From assembly GCA_036346375.1 (NCBI GenBank), contig CM070520.1, forward strand, positions 18,266,852 to 18,330,851: DNA of 64,000 bases, read 5' to 3'. Shown one piece after another: positions 19,973 to 31,473 of this stretch; position 1 is the first letter of the stretch; each line of letters opens with the position of its first letter. This stretch comes from Guadua angustifolia. Taxonomy: Eukaryota > Streptophyta > Magnoliopsida > Poales > Poaceae. The translations under genes and the position numbers were made by a program. The notes under the pieces were generated by a model, which searched no databases, had not been told where the DNA came from, and was given only the letters and a program-made list of their open reading frames with translations.

Positions 19973-21842
19973 TGTAGGATCGAAATATACTAATGTAGCA
20001 ATCAGAGGGGGGTGAATGATTGCGCGGAAGCTAAAATCAAATTTTCGATCTTTTCAAACACCCCAATTTAAACTCAAATTGCTTGAAGACCAGTTTACGA
20101 AGTTAGAAGACCAGATTATGAAATTGGGAGACCACCTCACGCAGTTGGGAGACCAAGAGACCGATCTGGGCGACAAGAGAGAGCACTTAGGCGGCAGCAA
20201 GAGACACAGGCGACCAGTTTGGGCACTTGGGCGAGCAGAGGACACCAAGGGCGAGCACGCCAAGATTGTTGGGCGACCACGACACCTGTTGGGCGACCAT
20301 GCGCGCAGTCTGGGCGAGCAGACCGATACATGTCTACTAAAATATTAATTACGGAAGATCCAGTTGTTGGATTGATATGAAATTTTAACTGTAGAAACTA
20401 AACTTAATTCCACAGCTAACACAAAAAGAATCAAGTCAATCGGATCTACAGATCTAAAGTTATGACCTTCGCAAGATGACCAAACTTGGGCGACCACGCG
20501 AGCAGTCGGGCGAGCAGGACATCAATCTGGGCGACCACAAATTACAGAAGATATAACCATTGGATTGATGTGAAATTTTAACTGTAGAAAGTAGACTCAA
20601 TTCCAAAGTGAACAAAAAAAGAATTAGGTCGATCGGAGCTACGGATCTAAAGTTATGTTCTTCACAAGATGACTAAACCAATTAGCGATCTACTGTTTGG
20701 CGACCAGGATAGCAATCTGAGCGACCACTAATTACCAAAGATCTAACCGTTGGATTGATATGAAATTTTAACTGTAGAAACTAGATTCAATTTTGAATCA
20801 AACCCAACAAGAATCAATCCAATCGGATGTACGGATCAAGAGATATTACCTTCGCAATTAGACTAATGCATCTAATGACGAGGAAACCAAATTTCACCTT
20901 CAAGGTCAGGACGGACCAAACACCGTGAGAGGTCTTCAGTTGCCACGGATCAATCTTCTAATCACCAGAAGCAAGATCATGTCCAGATCATCATCTATCT
21001 TCTAGTTGACGTGATGCAGGCATGCACGATCAATCTTGATTTGTTTTCTTCACAATGTGCGGCTGTCAAAACTCACGCAAGAAAACTCATCCACACAGAG
21101 ATACTTGGATTGCTAGATTGATCTTTATTTCTTTTGTCTAAAGTACTCCCACACAAGAATACAAACCTAATACCTGGCTCAAGAATAAACAGGGGACACC
21201 TCCCCCTATTTATACAGAGCAGACACACAGAGATTGAATACAACTCCACTTCCAACATGGAAAGAGTTCGTATCTATCTCAACTTGGCCCAACATGACCA
21301 AAAACAACTCTTGCACACATGCAAGAACAGAGAGATTGAATACAACTCCACTTCCAACATGGAAAGAGTTCGTATCTATCTCAACTTGGCCCAACATGGC
21401 CAAAACCAAAACTTTGCACGGATGATCACCCACTGCTGCACATTAAGTGACTAACCAACCTTCATATGCATGTTCTCTAGCCCTAACGTCCCGCATGACA
21501 TCCTTGACCACCAAGACCTCGATTCCTCCTCGAACCTAGTCTCGAACCTCGGTTCCTCCATGAACCTAGTTCGGTCCCACATCGACCACGTTCGCCCTCG
21601 AGCAACACTCGCACATGAAGTAACAAACAACGCGTCCAACACAAGTCCACGACTTGACTCAAGATTAATCCATGCAACCACTCACACGAGTGCATTGCAT
21701 TAAGCAAACTCCATCATGCTATCACCAAAGATGATAATCATCTCAACATAGCACATGCACAAGCACCACACATGCCATAACCAAAATCACTTTACAATGC
21801 CAATTTCACCATTCAACCAATTTTTCATCACATGATCTCACA
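19973..21842 (-). repeat. 3' LTR of the Gag-only element
   Basis: 1870 bp, plus-strand ends TGTAGGATCG...GATCTCACA. It contains a GGGCGACC/GGGCGAGC minisatellite (about 20150-20335), three ~190-bp tandem units (from 20348, 20541 and 20731) and a 102-bp duplication (21229 and 21331). A minus-strand TATA (GTATAAATAGGG) lies at 21204-21215. Confidence 0.92.
20348..20870. repeat. Three ~190-bp tandem units in the LTR
   Basis: The units begin with attac(g/a/c)(g/a)aag at 20348, 20541 and 20731. Each holds 'ttggattgat' and 'gaaattttaactgtagaaa' in the same order. The opposite LTR repeats this at 26106, 26299 and 26487. Confidence 0.85.
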
Positions 21843-21856
21843 ATCTCCCCCTTGAT
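21843..21856 (-). other. Polypurine tract of the Gag-only element
   Basis: The minus strand reads CAAGGGGGAGAT directly before the 3' LTR. Similar AGGGGGAGAT motifs recur three times at 21958-22020 and as variants near 22926 and 23051. Confidence 0.75.
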
Positions 21857-23600
21857 GAAAACATTGGCAACACCATTTGGAAACGAACATTGGCATTCAC
21901 CTTACAATAGCAACACCATTTTTAAAAGAAGTAAAGTGACCAAAAGACAGAAAGAGAAATCTCCCCCTACAAAGAAGAACAAAAATCTCCCCCTATCTAA
22001 AAAGAAATCTCCCCCTATCAAAAAGAAAGACTCCCTAACGTAAAGAAGAAATGTGTGTGAATGTGCAATGTGACCAAAAGTCTCTCCTTTGACTCCAAAC
22101 TTTCTCCCCTTTGACAATGGATTCATCAAGAATGCAAAAGAGAGCAAAAGAGAAACTTCTCCCTTTATGTTGATGTTTTTTTATGTAATCGAGCATTATG
22201 AATCATGCACAAATGTAACAACTTGATCACCAAGTCATGCTATCAACAAGATTTGCACCCTCAAATCTACACATAAACAATGTAGAGTAAGCATAACTAG
22301 AAATCAAGTACTATTAACGATTTTTGCATGACATGATCTCCTTTTCTCAACAATCTTAAAACCCGAAAACATTGAATTTTTGTACACTTTATTTGTGCTT
22401 TGAAAAACTGATTCATTACTTGATTGCAACAATAACAATTGCAAGGAATTATATGTACCATCACTTTTACTTTTCAACCATGCCAAGCAATCACAAGCTT
22501 AAGGTTTCATGGTTTCGGTCATACACAACCTCTTCCAAGTTCATATCAAAGTGCAATGATAAGGCCTCAGAAAGAAGAAGTGCGACAGTACATAACCTTG
22601 ATCTTGCTTTTATCAACAATCACTTTTTGAACTTTAGCACTTAACTTTCATATTTAGCACTTTTCCGAGCAGGATCAAGATAGCCAAGAAAGTTCAACCA
22701 TGACAAGATTTAATTCAAGTTGTCATTCCATTTAAAAAGTCATGACATAAACTACACCATATATGTATAAACAGGAAGTTGCAAAGACCTTGTAGCATAA
22801 ACATGGCTTCAAATGACATATGTGTGTGAAATACAATGCTCAGTAGTTTTACTGTTTTTCATTTTTTTTGTTTTTTCATTTAAGAAACACACGAAATAAA
22901 AAGCATGTTACACCATATTACAAAAACTCCCCCTCAAAACAACCATCTTAAAAAAAACTTCTACAGAATATCACTTGAAGGGATTAAATTGAAAACAAAA
23001 GGCTGAAAGAACAAACCTCCCCAAAAGCAACCGAAAGAAACTTTCACCAAAAAGCATTAACTCCCCCTCAAATGAATAACCAATGAAATCAACAGAGAGG
23101 AGATGATGACATACATGTGCTTGAGTTATCATGATATGTTTAGTCAAGCATAAGCACAAATCATGATACGTGAATTCAAAGCATGAAAGGCATGATATAA
23201 AATATAACATTATTGAACATGCCAGGGAATACAAATGAGCATATGAACAATCATTTCATCTCATGCCACAATTAGATATCTGTGAATGTAAAGAACATGA
23301 GTGTATCAAATAGCTCACAAAGTAGATGAAGAATTATTGCACATGCTTCTTGAAAACCATCTCAAGGGTGAGAACCATCCAAGTCTTGATCTCATCTTGC
23401 AAAAGACCAAGATCCACTAAGCTTCTGTTCTCCAACCCATTCCTGAAAAGCCTACATAGCACAAGAAGATGTTGAGGCCTCGGTACTGGGGTTAGAAATA
23501 AAGCATTTGGGAATCCAGTACTGAGACACACGATGAGTAGGCACAACACGAGTATGCTTGCTCACACAATCAGATTTGCCCTTTCCCGTGTTTCTTGCAA
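21857..23600. other. Non-coding interior where pol would be expected
   Basis: About 1.7 kb between Gag and the 3' LTR. It is AT-rich, with repeated tctccccct motifs, and no frame resembles protease, integrase, RT or RNase H. The short open frames here show no known motif. Confidence 0.7.
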
Positions 23601-23615
23601 CAAAAGGTGTTTGCA

Positions 23616-25660
23616 TCACCCTAGGCACAAAATGAGGAATAAAATGTGCCTTCCTAAATTAGACCTAGCCTTAGTCTTCTTTTCTTTTCTTTGTTTGGCT
23701 AGTCTAAAGCAAAAATCTACTAAGTGTCCATCTCTACCACAATGAGTGCAAGTATACTTCACATAATGTTTAGCTTTAGGAATGTATAACATTTGCATTC
23801 ACCATAGTAGAAGATAACACACCAAACAGACTTGAAAACAGCTTTTCTTAGGCTCATTGACAATTTCAATTTTCCACTTTCAAGTGTCTTCACAACAGCT
23901 TGGAGCATGTGATTTATGATGAGCATAAGAATCAAAACCTAAACCTTTGTGATGAGTACTGACTTTTGATTGATCTAAAATCATGTTTAGGTTTTTCTTT
24001 CCAGTAGTGAACCGTTCTAAAGATTTTTCCAAGTAATCAATCTTTCGAGAAAGAGTTAAACAGTTATTACATGGAACGCCCACTTTTCCTTTCTGCTTAT
24101 GCAAGTTGAGCACGAGAGAACTTCATGAGTGAGCATAGCATCTGTCATTTGAGAAACTCTAGCATTTGCATCATGCAACTTCAATTCCAAATAGCACATT
24201 TAGAACAATGAGTTGTATCATGCAAATCAACAGTTGAACAACTAGCGTTTTAACATGTTTCTCATTTTCTTTCTTTTCAAAGATTGACTTGTTCTAACAA
24301 AGAAACATGTTCTTTCCTAAGCACAAGAAGCTCATCAGAATTAAGTCACATGATTTGCAAGCATCATCATCGTGAATCAAAGATTTAAGTCTAGCAATTT
24401 CAGATTCAAAGATTCCACAAGAACATCATGTTTCTTAATCTTCTTGTCGCTTTGTCAAGCAATTTTCCAAGACGAACAACAAAGAATAGTTAATTCATCG
24501 TAAGAAGCTTCTACCTCATTGCAATCGCTGTCATGATCGCCTCGGTGAAGCTTACATCACTCCTAGCCATGAGACACAACCCTGTCAATTCATGTTTGCT
24601 TGGAGTTGTTGTATCATCTTCACTGCTCTCCGAATCCACATCACTCAAATTGACTTGTTCAAGAGCGGAAAGGACCCGGTGGACAACTTTGTTTGTTGAT
24701 GAAGCTCTTTTTCTTTCTATTGATTGGAGAGAACTTCTTCTTCTCTTTTCTTTTGTCATTGTCCTCTTCTCTTGATGCTTTTCCTGCAAGTTTAGGACAA
24801 TTTGGACGAATATGGTTGAAATCACCACACTCATAGCATCTTGGAGGGCCACCACCAACTCTCTTTCTCATTCTCACATTCTGCAAAGCTTTATTAAACC
24901 GAGAAGAGAGTGATGCCAAGTCTTCTTCCGGAAATTCCTCAATCTGTTCATCGGTTAGTGAAGACAAGAAGGAACTTGAAGAAGCATTATTTTGAGACAT
25001 GCTAGCTTGAGAGGTTAATGCAATTGATTTATAATCATTTCTCCTAGCAAGAACATCCAATTCATGAGTTTTTAGCTTAGAGAAAAGAACATCTACAGTA
25101 AGGTCACTCATGACAGTTGATTCTCTAATGGATGTAACTTTCATCTCCCAAATAGACATGTCCAATGCACCAAGCAATTGTCTAGCATTAGTAGCCTCAT
25201 CAAAGAAAACTTCAACAGCACGTAAGTTGCTAAGAATCTTATTGAAACACGCAAAGAAATCATCTAGTGACTCACCAGACTTCATCTCAAATCGCATATA
25301 TTCTTTCTTGTATATATCTTGACGAACCTCTTTGATAGTGTTTGAACCCTCATGATAATCACAAAGAGATTTCCATACCTCATATGCGCACTTGAGATGG
25401 ATCACGCGGTCAAGTCACTTCTTCCCAAACCTTGATGATCAAATTTCGTGCTCGCTATTCGCTTCAACCTGTGCTTGATTGGTTTCATTGACTTGATCAT
25501 TCTCGTGAACTTGATATGGTTTGTACACCTTCTCCCAGATTGCAAAGCCCCGAGCTTGAATGTATGCCTCCATCTTCGCTTTCCAAAACCGAAAATCAAC
25601 ACCATCGAAAACACAAGGTTTTGTCGAATACCTATCCATCGCTACGGTTTCTAATCACCG
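23616..25660 (-). pseudogene. Gag of the Gag-only copia-like element
   Basis: The N-terminal part is at 25439-25639 (MDRYSTKPCVFDGVDFRFWK...); the core is at 24659-25405, with AYEVWKSLCDYHEGSNTIKE, SGESLDDFFACFNKIL and the zinc knuckle CYECGDFNHIRPNC. The C-terminal part at 23880-24113 (PCNNCLTLSRKIDYLEKSLE) and a second knuckle CTHCGRDGHLVDFC at 23616-23798 complete a SIRE/Maximus-type Gag. The parts lie in different frames (breaks near 25400, 24690, 24500 and 23870), so this copy is damaged. Gag would package element RNA into particles; a partner must supply Pol. Confidence 0.8.
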
Positions 25661-25681
25661 CTAAGATTAATTAGAAAAACC

Positions 25682-25695
25682 TTGCTCGATACCAC
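25682..25695 (-). other. Primer binding site, tRNA-iMet type (one base short)
   Basis: The minus strand reads TGGTATCGAGCAAGG next to the 5' LTR. The usual plant tRNA-iMet site begins TGGTATCAGAGC, so one base appears to be missing. Confidence 0.7.
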
Positions 25696-25696
25696 T

Positions 25697-27588
25697 TGTA
25701 GGATCGAAATATACTAATGTAGCAATCGAGGGGGTGAATGATTGCGCTGAAGCTAAAATCAAATTTTCGATCTTTTCAAACACCCCAATTTAAACTCAAA
25801 TTGCTTGAAGACCGGTTTACGGGTTAGAAGACCAGATTATGAAATTGGGAGACCACCTCACGCAGCTTGGGAGACCAAGAGACGATCTGGCACCAAGAGA
25901 GCACTTGGGCGAGCAAGAGGACACTGGCGACGGTTTGGGCACTTGGGCGAGCAAGAGGACACCGGGCGACCAGTTTGGGCACTTGGGCTAGCAGTAGGAT
26001 ACCCAGGCGAGCACGCCAAGACTGTTGGGCGACCACGCACCTTGTTGGGCGATCATCACACGCGCACCTGGGCGAGCAGACCGATACACATCTACTAAAA
26101 TATTAATTACGGAAGATCCAGTTGTTGGATTGATGTGAAATTTTAACTGTAGAAACTAGACTTAATTCCAAAGCTAACACAAAAAGAATCAAGTCAATCG
26201 GATCTACGGATCTAAAGTTATGACCTTCGCAAGATGACCAAACTTGGGCGACCACGCGAGCAGTCGGGCGAGCAGGACAACAATCTGGGTGACCACAAAT
26301 TACAGAAGATCTAACCATTGGATTGATGTGAAATTTTAACTGTAGAAAGTAGACTCAATTCCAAAGTGAAAAAAAAGAATCAGGTCGATCGAAGCTACGG
26401 ATCTAAAGTTATGTTCTTCACAAGATGACTAAACCAATTAGCGATCTACTGTTTGGCGACCAGGTTAGCAATCTGAGCGACCACTAATTACCAAAGATCT
26501 AACTGTTGGATTGATATGAAATTTTAACTATAGAAACTAGATTCAATTGCAAATCAAACCCAACAAGAATCAATCCAATCGGATGTACGGATCAAGAGAT
26601 ATTACCTTCGCAATTAGACTAATGCATCTAATGACGAGGAAACCAAATTTCACCTTCAAGGCTGTGACGGACCAAACACCAGAGAGGTCTTCAGTTGCCA
26701 CGGATCAATCTTCTAATCACCAGAAGCAAGATCATGTCCAGATCATCATCTATCTTCTAGTTGATGTGATGCGAGCATGCACGATCAATCTTGATTTGTT
26801 TTCTTCACAATGTATTGTCACAAAACTCACGCAAGAAAACTCATCCACACAGAGATACTTGGATTGCTAGATTGATCTTTATTTCTTTTGTCTAAAGTAC
26901 TCCCACACAAGAATACAAACCTAATACCTAGCTCAAGAATAAACAGGGACACCTCCCCTATTTATACAGAGCGGCATAACACAGAGATTGAATACAACTC
27001 CACTTCCAACATGGAAAGAGTTCAGATCTATCTCAACTTGGCCCAACATGACCAAAAACAACTCTTGCACATGCAAGAACAGAGAGATTGAATACAACTC
27101 CACTTCCAACATGGAAAGAGTTCAGATCTATCTCAACTTGGCCCAACATGGCCAAAACCAAAACTTTGCACGGATGATCGGCCCTGCCGCACATTCGTGA
27201 CTAACCAAACCTTCATATGCATGTTCTCTAGCCCGAACGTCCCGCATGACATCCTTGACCACCAAGACCTCGATTCCTCCACGAACCTAGTCTCAACCTC
27301 GCCTCCATGAACCTAGTTCCGTCCGTCATCGACCACGTCAAGCCTCGAGCAACACCGCACATGAAGTAACAAACAACGCGTCCGAACACAAGTCCACGAC
27401 TTGACTCAAGATTAATCCATGCAACCACTCACACGAGTGCATTGCATTAAGCAAACTCCATCATGCTATCACCAGCATGATAATCATCTCAACATAGCAC
27501 ATGCACAAGCACCACACATGCCATAACCAAAATCACTTTACAATGCCAATTTCACCATTCAACCAATTTTTCATCACATGATCTCACA
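25697..27588 (-). repeat. 5' LTR of the Gag-only element
   Basis: 1892 bp, same ends and internal repeats as 19973-21842. The ~190-bp units begin at 26106, 26299 and 26487; the ~100-bp duplication begins at 26983 and 27083. A minus-strand TATA (GTATAAATAGG) at 26957-26967 is the likely promoter. Confidence 0.92.
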
Positions 27589-27798
27589 TCAACATATTTT
27601 TACTCTATTTTTGTATAGAAACATGATCATTTCGATGATTCTCTGTTTCATCACATATAGAATTGATTAAGTTATCGTGTGTGTATATATGTGTGTGTTG
27701 ATCGATATACGAGATCGATTTTCATTACGTGTCATATATTTTTACTAGAGCGAGTATATCTGCAGCCGAGGGAGGCCACACATAACCTTAGCTACTAG

Positions 27799-28046
27799 TA
27801 GGGGTGGAAATCGAGCCAATTCTCGTTTTTTCAAGCTTTTTCTGAAATTGTCATAGTTTGATTTAATATCATTTTATTTATAATTTGGATGTATTTTTAG
27901 AATCGAGCCAACGAGCCGAGCCAGAGCAAAATCTAATTTCATTCGAAATTGACTCATTTCAATATTTAACCAATGAACGAGTGTAATTGGAACAATTTTG
28001 AACCGAGCCAACGAGCCCCACCACCGAGCTTTTTTTTCCGGCCCTA
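27799..28046. mobile_element. hAT-like MITE
   Basis: 248 bp with ends TAGGGGTGGAAA and, inverted, TAGGGCCGGAAA. It is flanked by a perfect 8-bp duplication GCTACTAG (27791-27798 and 28047-28054). The inside is AT-rich with 'cgagccaacgagcc' motifs. No coding capacity. Confidence 0.85.
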
Positions 28047-28101
28047 GCTACTAGCACGTAGTAGTTCTCCATGCGTAGTTGCGTTGCTTACAACGTCGGG
28101 G

Positions 28102-28219
28102 AACAAAAATGCTTTATTCCTTGCGTACGTTTAGGGGAAAAATTGACCCGATAAACTGTCAACAAAAATGCTTTATTCCTTGCGTACGTTTACGGGACAA
28201 ATTGACCCGATAAACTCTC
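28102..28219. repeat. 59-bp tandem duplication
   Basis: Two copies (from 28102 and 28161) share 'aacaaaaatgctttattcc' and 'gacccgataaact' and differ at a few bases. Confidence 0.8.
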
Positions 28220-28615
28220 ATTGTTTGCTCAAGGAATGTTCTCATTAGTGGTTTTCAGTGCTTTTGTCTTTCTTTTGCGTACTGCCTGTTTAGTTTTGTT
28301 TAACCGGGCGTATCAATATTATACATGTTTAGAACACTAGAATAGTGTATAATGGGCAATGGATGCTTCATGTAAAGAGCCATTATCATACATACCACGT
28401 TCCCCGCGCGCCCCATAGGTTAAAAGTAAATCATTGGTCACTTTGTTCGTTTGGGTTAAATAACACAAGTCTTGAGAAAACAAAGTGCTAATCTGTCTTT
28501 GCATCAGAAACGATGCCTATGCCTATGGCTTTTGTGCGTGTGCAGCACTTGATTCGGGCACTTTCAAATTTTCAATGGGTAGTTCTACAGCTACATCTAA
28601 GAGCACTTTCAGACC

Positions 28616-28866
28616 CTGTTTGGAAGCAATGTATTTTCATAGTTTCTAGGCAATACTATGGTTTCTAAGAATACCATGATATTTTATACCATGAGGTGTT
28701 TGGTTACCATGCCAAAAGCTCTGTATTAAAAACCATGGTTTGGTAGATACCATGGTATTTTTAGAGTATTTGAAACTCCACTCCAACTCAAAGTTTTCAT
28801 GGTTTTGGCTAGCTTCTTGTCTATTTCTACTCAAATACTATGGTTTGTGATGTTGCATCCAAACAG
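28616..28866. mobile_element. MITE-like element with CTGTTTGG ends
   Basis: 251 bp with 14-bp terminal inverted repeats CTGTTTGGAAGCAA / CTGTTTGGATGCAA. The interior is rich in 'accatggt' palindromes. No clear target duplication, but 'gggtagtt(c/t)ta(c/t)agct' occurs on both sides (28577 and 28890). Family not settled; Tourist-like ends are possible. Confidence 0.6.
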
Positions 28867-28985
28867 TTGGTAGTTCCAAGAAATATTATGGGTAGTTTTA
28901 TAGCTATGTCTAAGAGGAGAGGATGGATGTATTGTGATCAACGTTGGCATGCATCTCAATCTTGTGGTCTGTTAATTCTACTAGA

Positions 28986-29686
28986 AATTTTTTCATGAGT
29001 AACACGCCATGGTGTCGTTTTTCAGAGAAATTTTTTTTTCACGACATTTTATTTTTGAATCACAAAATAATGAGCGAAATGGTGAAAGAACACAAAAATT
29101 TCATGCGTAACACGCTTGCAAGCGTGTTGTTTTTTTCAGAGAAATTTTTTTATGACGTTTTATTTTTTAAATCGTCGAAATAATGAGTGAAACGGGGAAA
29201 AAATAGAGATATAGAGTTGTAGAAATATCTCTTTCGACGAATTATTTGGAAAATATTGGAGACCGAGCTAGAAAATCGCGGTGGGAAAAAAGTCTAGAGG
29301 GAAAAGGGTGAAAATTTTTTAGAAATGACAACCTTCTTTTGTCGAGTCTAACACTCTATGCGTTCACCGAGTAATAATACATGTTTTAAAAAATATCAGA
29401 GATCGAGATGGGAAATCGAGCTGGGAAAAAAGTCTAGAAATGGGGAAAAAATAGAGAGATAGAGTTGTAGAAATATCTCTTTCGACAAATTATTTGGAAA
29501 ATATTGGAGACCGAGCTGGAAAACCGCGGTGGGGAAAAAGTCTAGAGGGAAAATGGTGAAAATTTATTAGAGATGACAACCTTCTTTTGTCGAGTCTAAC
29601 ACTATACGCATTCACCGAGTAATAATACATGTTTTAAAAAAATATCAGAGATCGAGATGAGAAATCGAGCTAGGAAAAAAGTATAG
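28986..29686. repeat. Two tandem duplications, ~110 bp and 248 bp
   Basis: 28986-29190 holds two copies of a unit with 'catg(a/c)gtaacacgc' and 'ttcagagaaattttttt'. From 29191 a 248-bp unit (starting aa(c/t)ggggaaaaaatagag) is repeated at 29439 with high identity. No gene seen. Confidence 0.75.
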
Positions 29687-30169
29687 AGATAGAGCTGCAC
29701 ACATATTTCTGGTGACGAAAACATTTTTTCCCGGGAAAAACGGAGAAAGGACCTAGACGTAAGGAGTAAGAACCTGACTGTTACATTTTTGGACTTGTCC
29801 GCTATCCTGAAAAATTAGAAAATGGCTTGTTCACGATTTGAATTTAACGGGAGCTTTTTTTCCATAAAATGGCGCACGGGAGACCCAAACGCGATTTAGA
29901 AAAAAATATCTTCCCCTCATAAAAAATCGCGAAGGACCTATTCGTAATTTATGTAAGGACCAAAACGCAAAAAAAAAATTTGAGCCGAGCCAGCCGGCCG
30001 GCTCGAGCTGAGCCGCTGGCTCGGCTCAAAACGGCGACAGCCCGGGAATATTTCCAACTTTAGGAAAGGTAGTATTTGTGATATGCCTGTGTGATGATTA
30101 ATTTGACAACAATATTTATATATGTGTGATGGTTAAATTGACAACAATATTTATGAAAAATAATATTTG
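29687..30169. other. Intergenic DNA
   Basis: It contains a GC-rich patch at 29985-30045 made of 'gagccgagccagcc' and 'ctggctcggctc', resembling a degenerate hAT end, and a ~45-bp direct repeat of 'gacaacaatatttat' at 30105-30155. No gene seen. Confidence 0.4.
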
Positions 30170-30720
30170 TGTTGGAATACAATAAAGTCTCTACAATAAA
30201 ATATTATGGAATAATTTATTTATTTATTTGTAGAAGTTCAAGATATTGTATAGATTTGCTTTTCATTTGTAACAGGAGATGCAGTACAGTGTGGAGACAC
30301 AACATAGGTATATGTGACGCACATTGCAGGTCGGAACAATCTATGTAGGTGGCGTGTAGCCCAGACGAAACACACGAGGGTCATAGGTGCGAGGGTCATA
30401 GGTGCAATGAGATAGGACGCGAAGAAGTATACGTAGATGATCGATGCAGTAGATAAACTGTGTTGGTTTTGGTTCTTCGATACCTTTGCGCTGAAGCCTT
30501 GATCGGAAGGCATGTTAGGATCAAAAGGAAACTCAAGATTCTAACTCTTTTCTTTTGAGTGCCGGTCGATCCTTTTTAATATAGCGTCAGGTATTGGGAC
30601 CAAACAAAAAAAACAGAATTTTGTTGCTCCCGATCAGAGCACGAGTCATTAGTTCCTGATTTTTCGGATCTGGCCCTGATTTTTCGGATTTACAGTTATG
30701 GCCGAAGATCACTACTAACA
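30170..30720 (-). repeat. 3' LTR of the copia element
   Basis: It ends at 30720 in CACTACTAACA beside the polypurine tract. The outer end is uncertain: TGTTGGAATAC at 30170 gives 551 bp, while TGTTAGGATC at 30513 gives 208 bp with perfect TGTTAG/CTAACA ends. AATAAA-like motifs lie near 30180-30200. No second LTR exists in the window to decide. Confidence 0.6.
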
Positions 30721-30733
30721 TTCTCCCACTTGA
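30721..30733 (-). other. Polypurine tract of the copia element
   Basis: The minus strand reads CAAGTGGGAGAA directly before the LTR, the classic copia tract. Confidence 0.75.
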
Positions 30734-30918
30734 TTGTAAAGCTAATTTCATAAGTCCATACTCAACAAAACAGTACACCAAGATAAAGTATTACAGCAAT
30801 TAATTTAAGCACCGCTGCAACCCCAGTATCTATAGCGCATCACTCTGTTTCGATAGGATAATCACTTATTCTTTAACGGGAGTTGGTTTTATTCTTATGT
30901 CCAGCTCATTTCCCAGAA

Positions 30919-31455
30919 TCAGAGGTTTTCTAATAAACCCATGCCAGCAACATGCTCTCGAAAGAGACTGGATGGCAAGCCTTTAGTAAGTGGATCCGCA
31001 AGCATGGACTTAGTATTTATATGCTTGACATCAATAGTCTGATCCTGGATTCTATCTTTCACAACATAGTATTTAATGTCAATGTGTTTGGCAGCACCAC
31101 TTGACTTGTTACTTGAATAGAATATTGCGGCCGAATTATCGCAGTATATAGGTAGTGGTTTAGAGATGCTGTCTATAACTCTTAATCCCGGGATAAAGTT
31201 TTTAAGCCATACAGCCTGCCCGGTAGCCTCATAACATGCCACACACTTAGCCTGCATTGTGGATGATGCAGTAAGTGATTGTTTGGAGCTTTTCCACGAA
31301 ATAGCTCCTCCCGCAAGTGTGAAGATATATCCTGACGTGGATTTCTTAGAGTCAACACATCCTGCAAAGTCAGCGTCTGAATAACCCACAACCTCAAGGT
31401 CATCAGACTTCTTATATGTGAGCATGTAATTCTTAGTGCCCTGCAAATAACGCAA
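30919..31455 (-). pseudogene. Copia RNase H
   Basis: 178 aa starting MRYLQGTKNYML, with GYSDADFAGCVDSKKSTSGY, YCDNSAAI and KHIDIKYYVVKD, and ending MLADPLTKGLPSS...GLLENL. The first catalytic Asp is present in SDADF. The motif usually STMEAE reads STMQAK, so the catalytic Glu is replaced. It is separated from RT by a stop at 31474. Confidence 0.85.
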
Positions 31456-31473
31456 GACTTTCTTAACGGCTTT

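Larger units (their letters stand above)
19973..27588 (-). mobile_element. Non-autonomous copia-like LTR retrotransposon encoding Gag only
   Basis: A 7.6-kb element with LTRs at 19973-21842 and 25697-27588 and perfect target duplications tcaac (19968-19972 and 27589-27593). It is minus oriented: a tRNA-iMet-like primer site beside the right LTR and an AGGGGGAGAT polypurine tract beside the left LTR. The 3.9-kb interior encodes a SIRE/Maximus-like Gag with two zinc knuckles, then about 1.7 kb without RT, integrase or RNase H remains. It fits the class of Gag-only LTR elements that need Pol from relatives. The LTRs are highly similar, with mostly small indels, so the insertion is fairly recent. 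Confidence 0.9.

Noticed and set aside
27799..30063. One 2.3-kb hAT element ending in the GC-rich patch at 29985-30062
   Set aside because: The perfect 8-bp duplication and matching ends limit the element to 27799-28046; the distant patch matches poorly.
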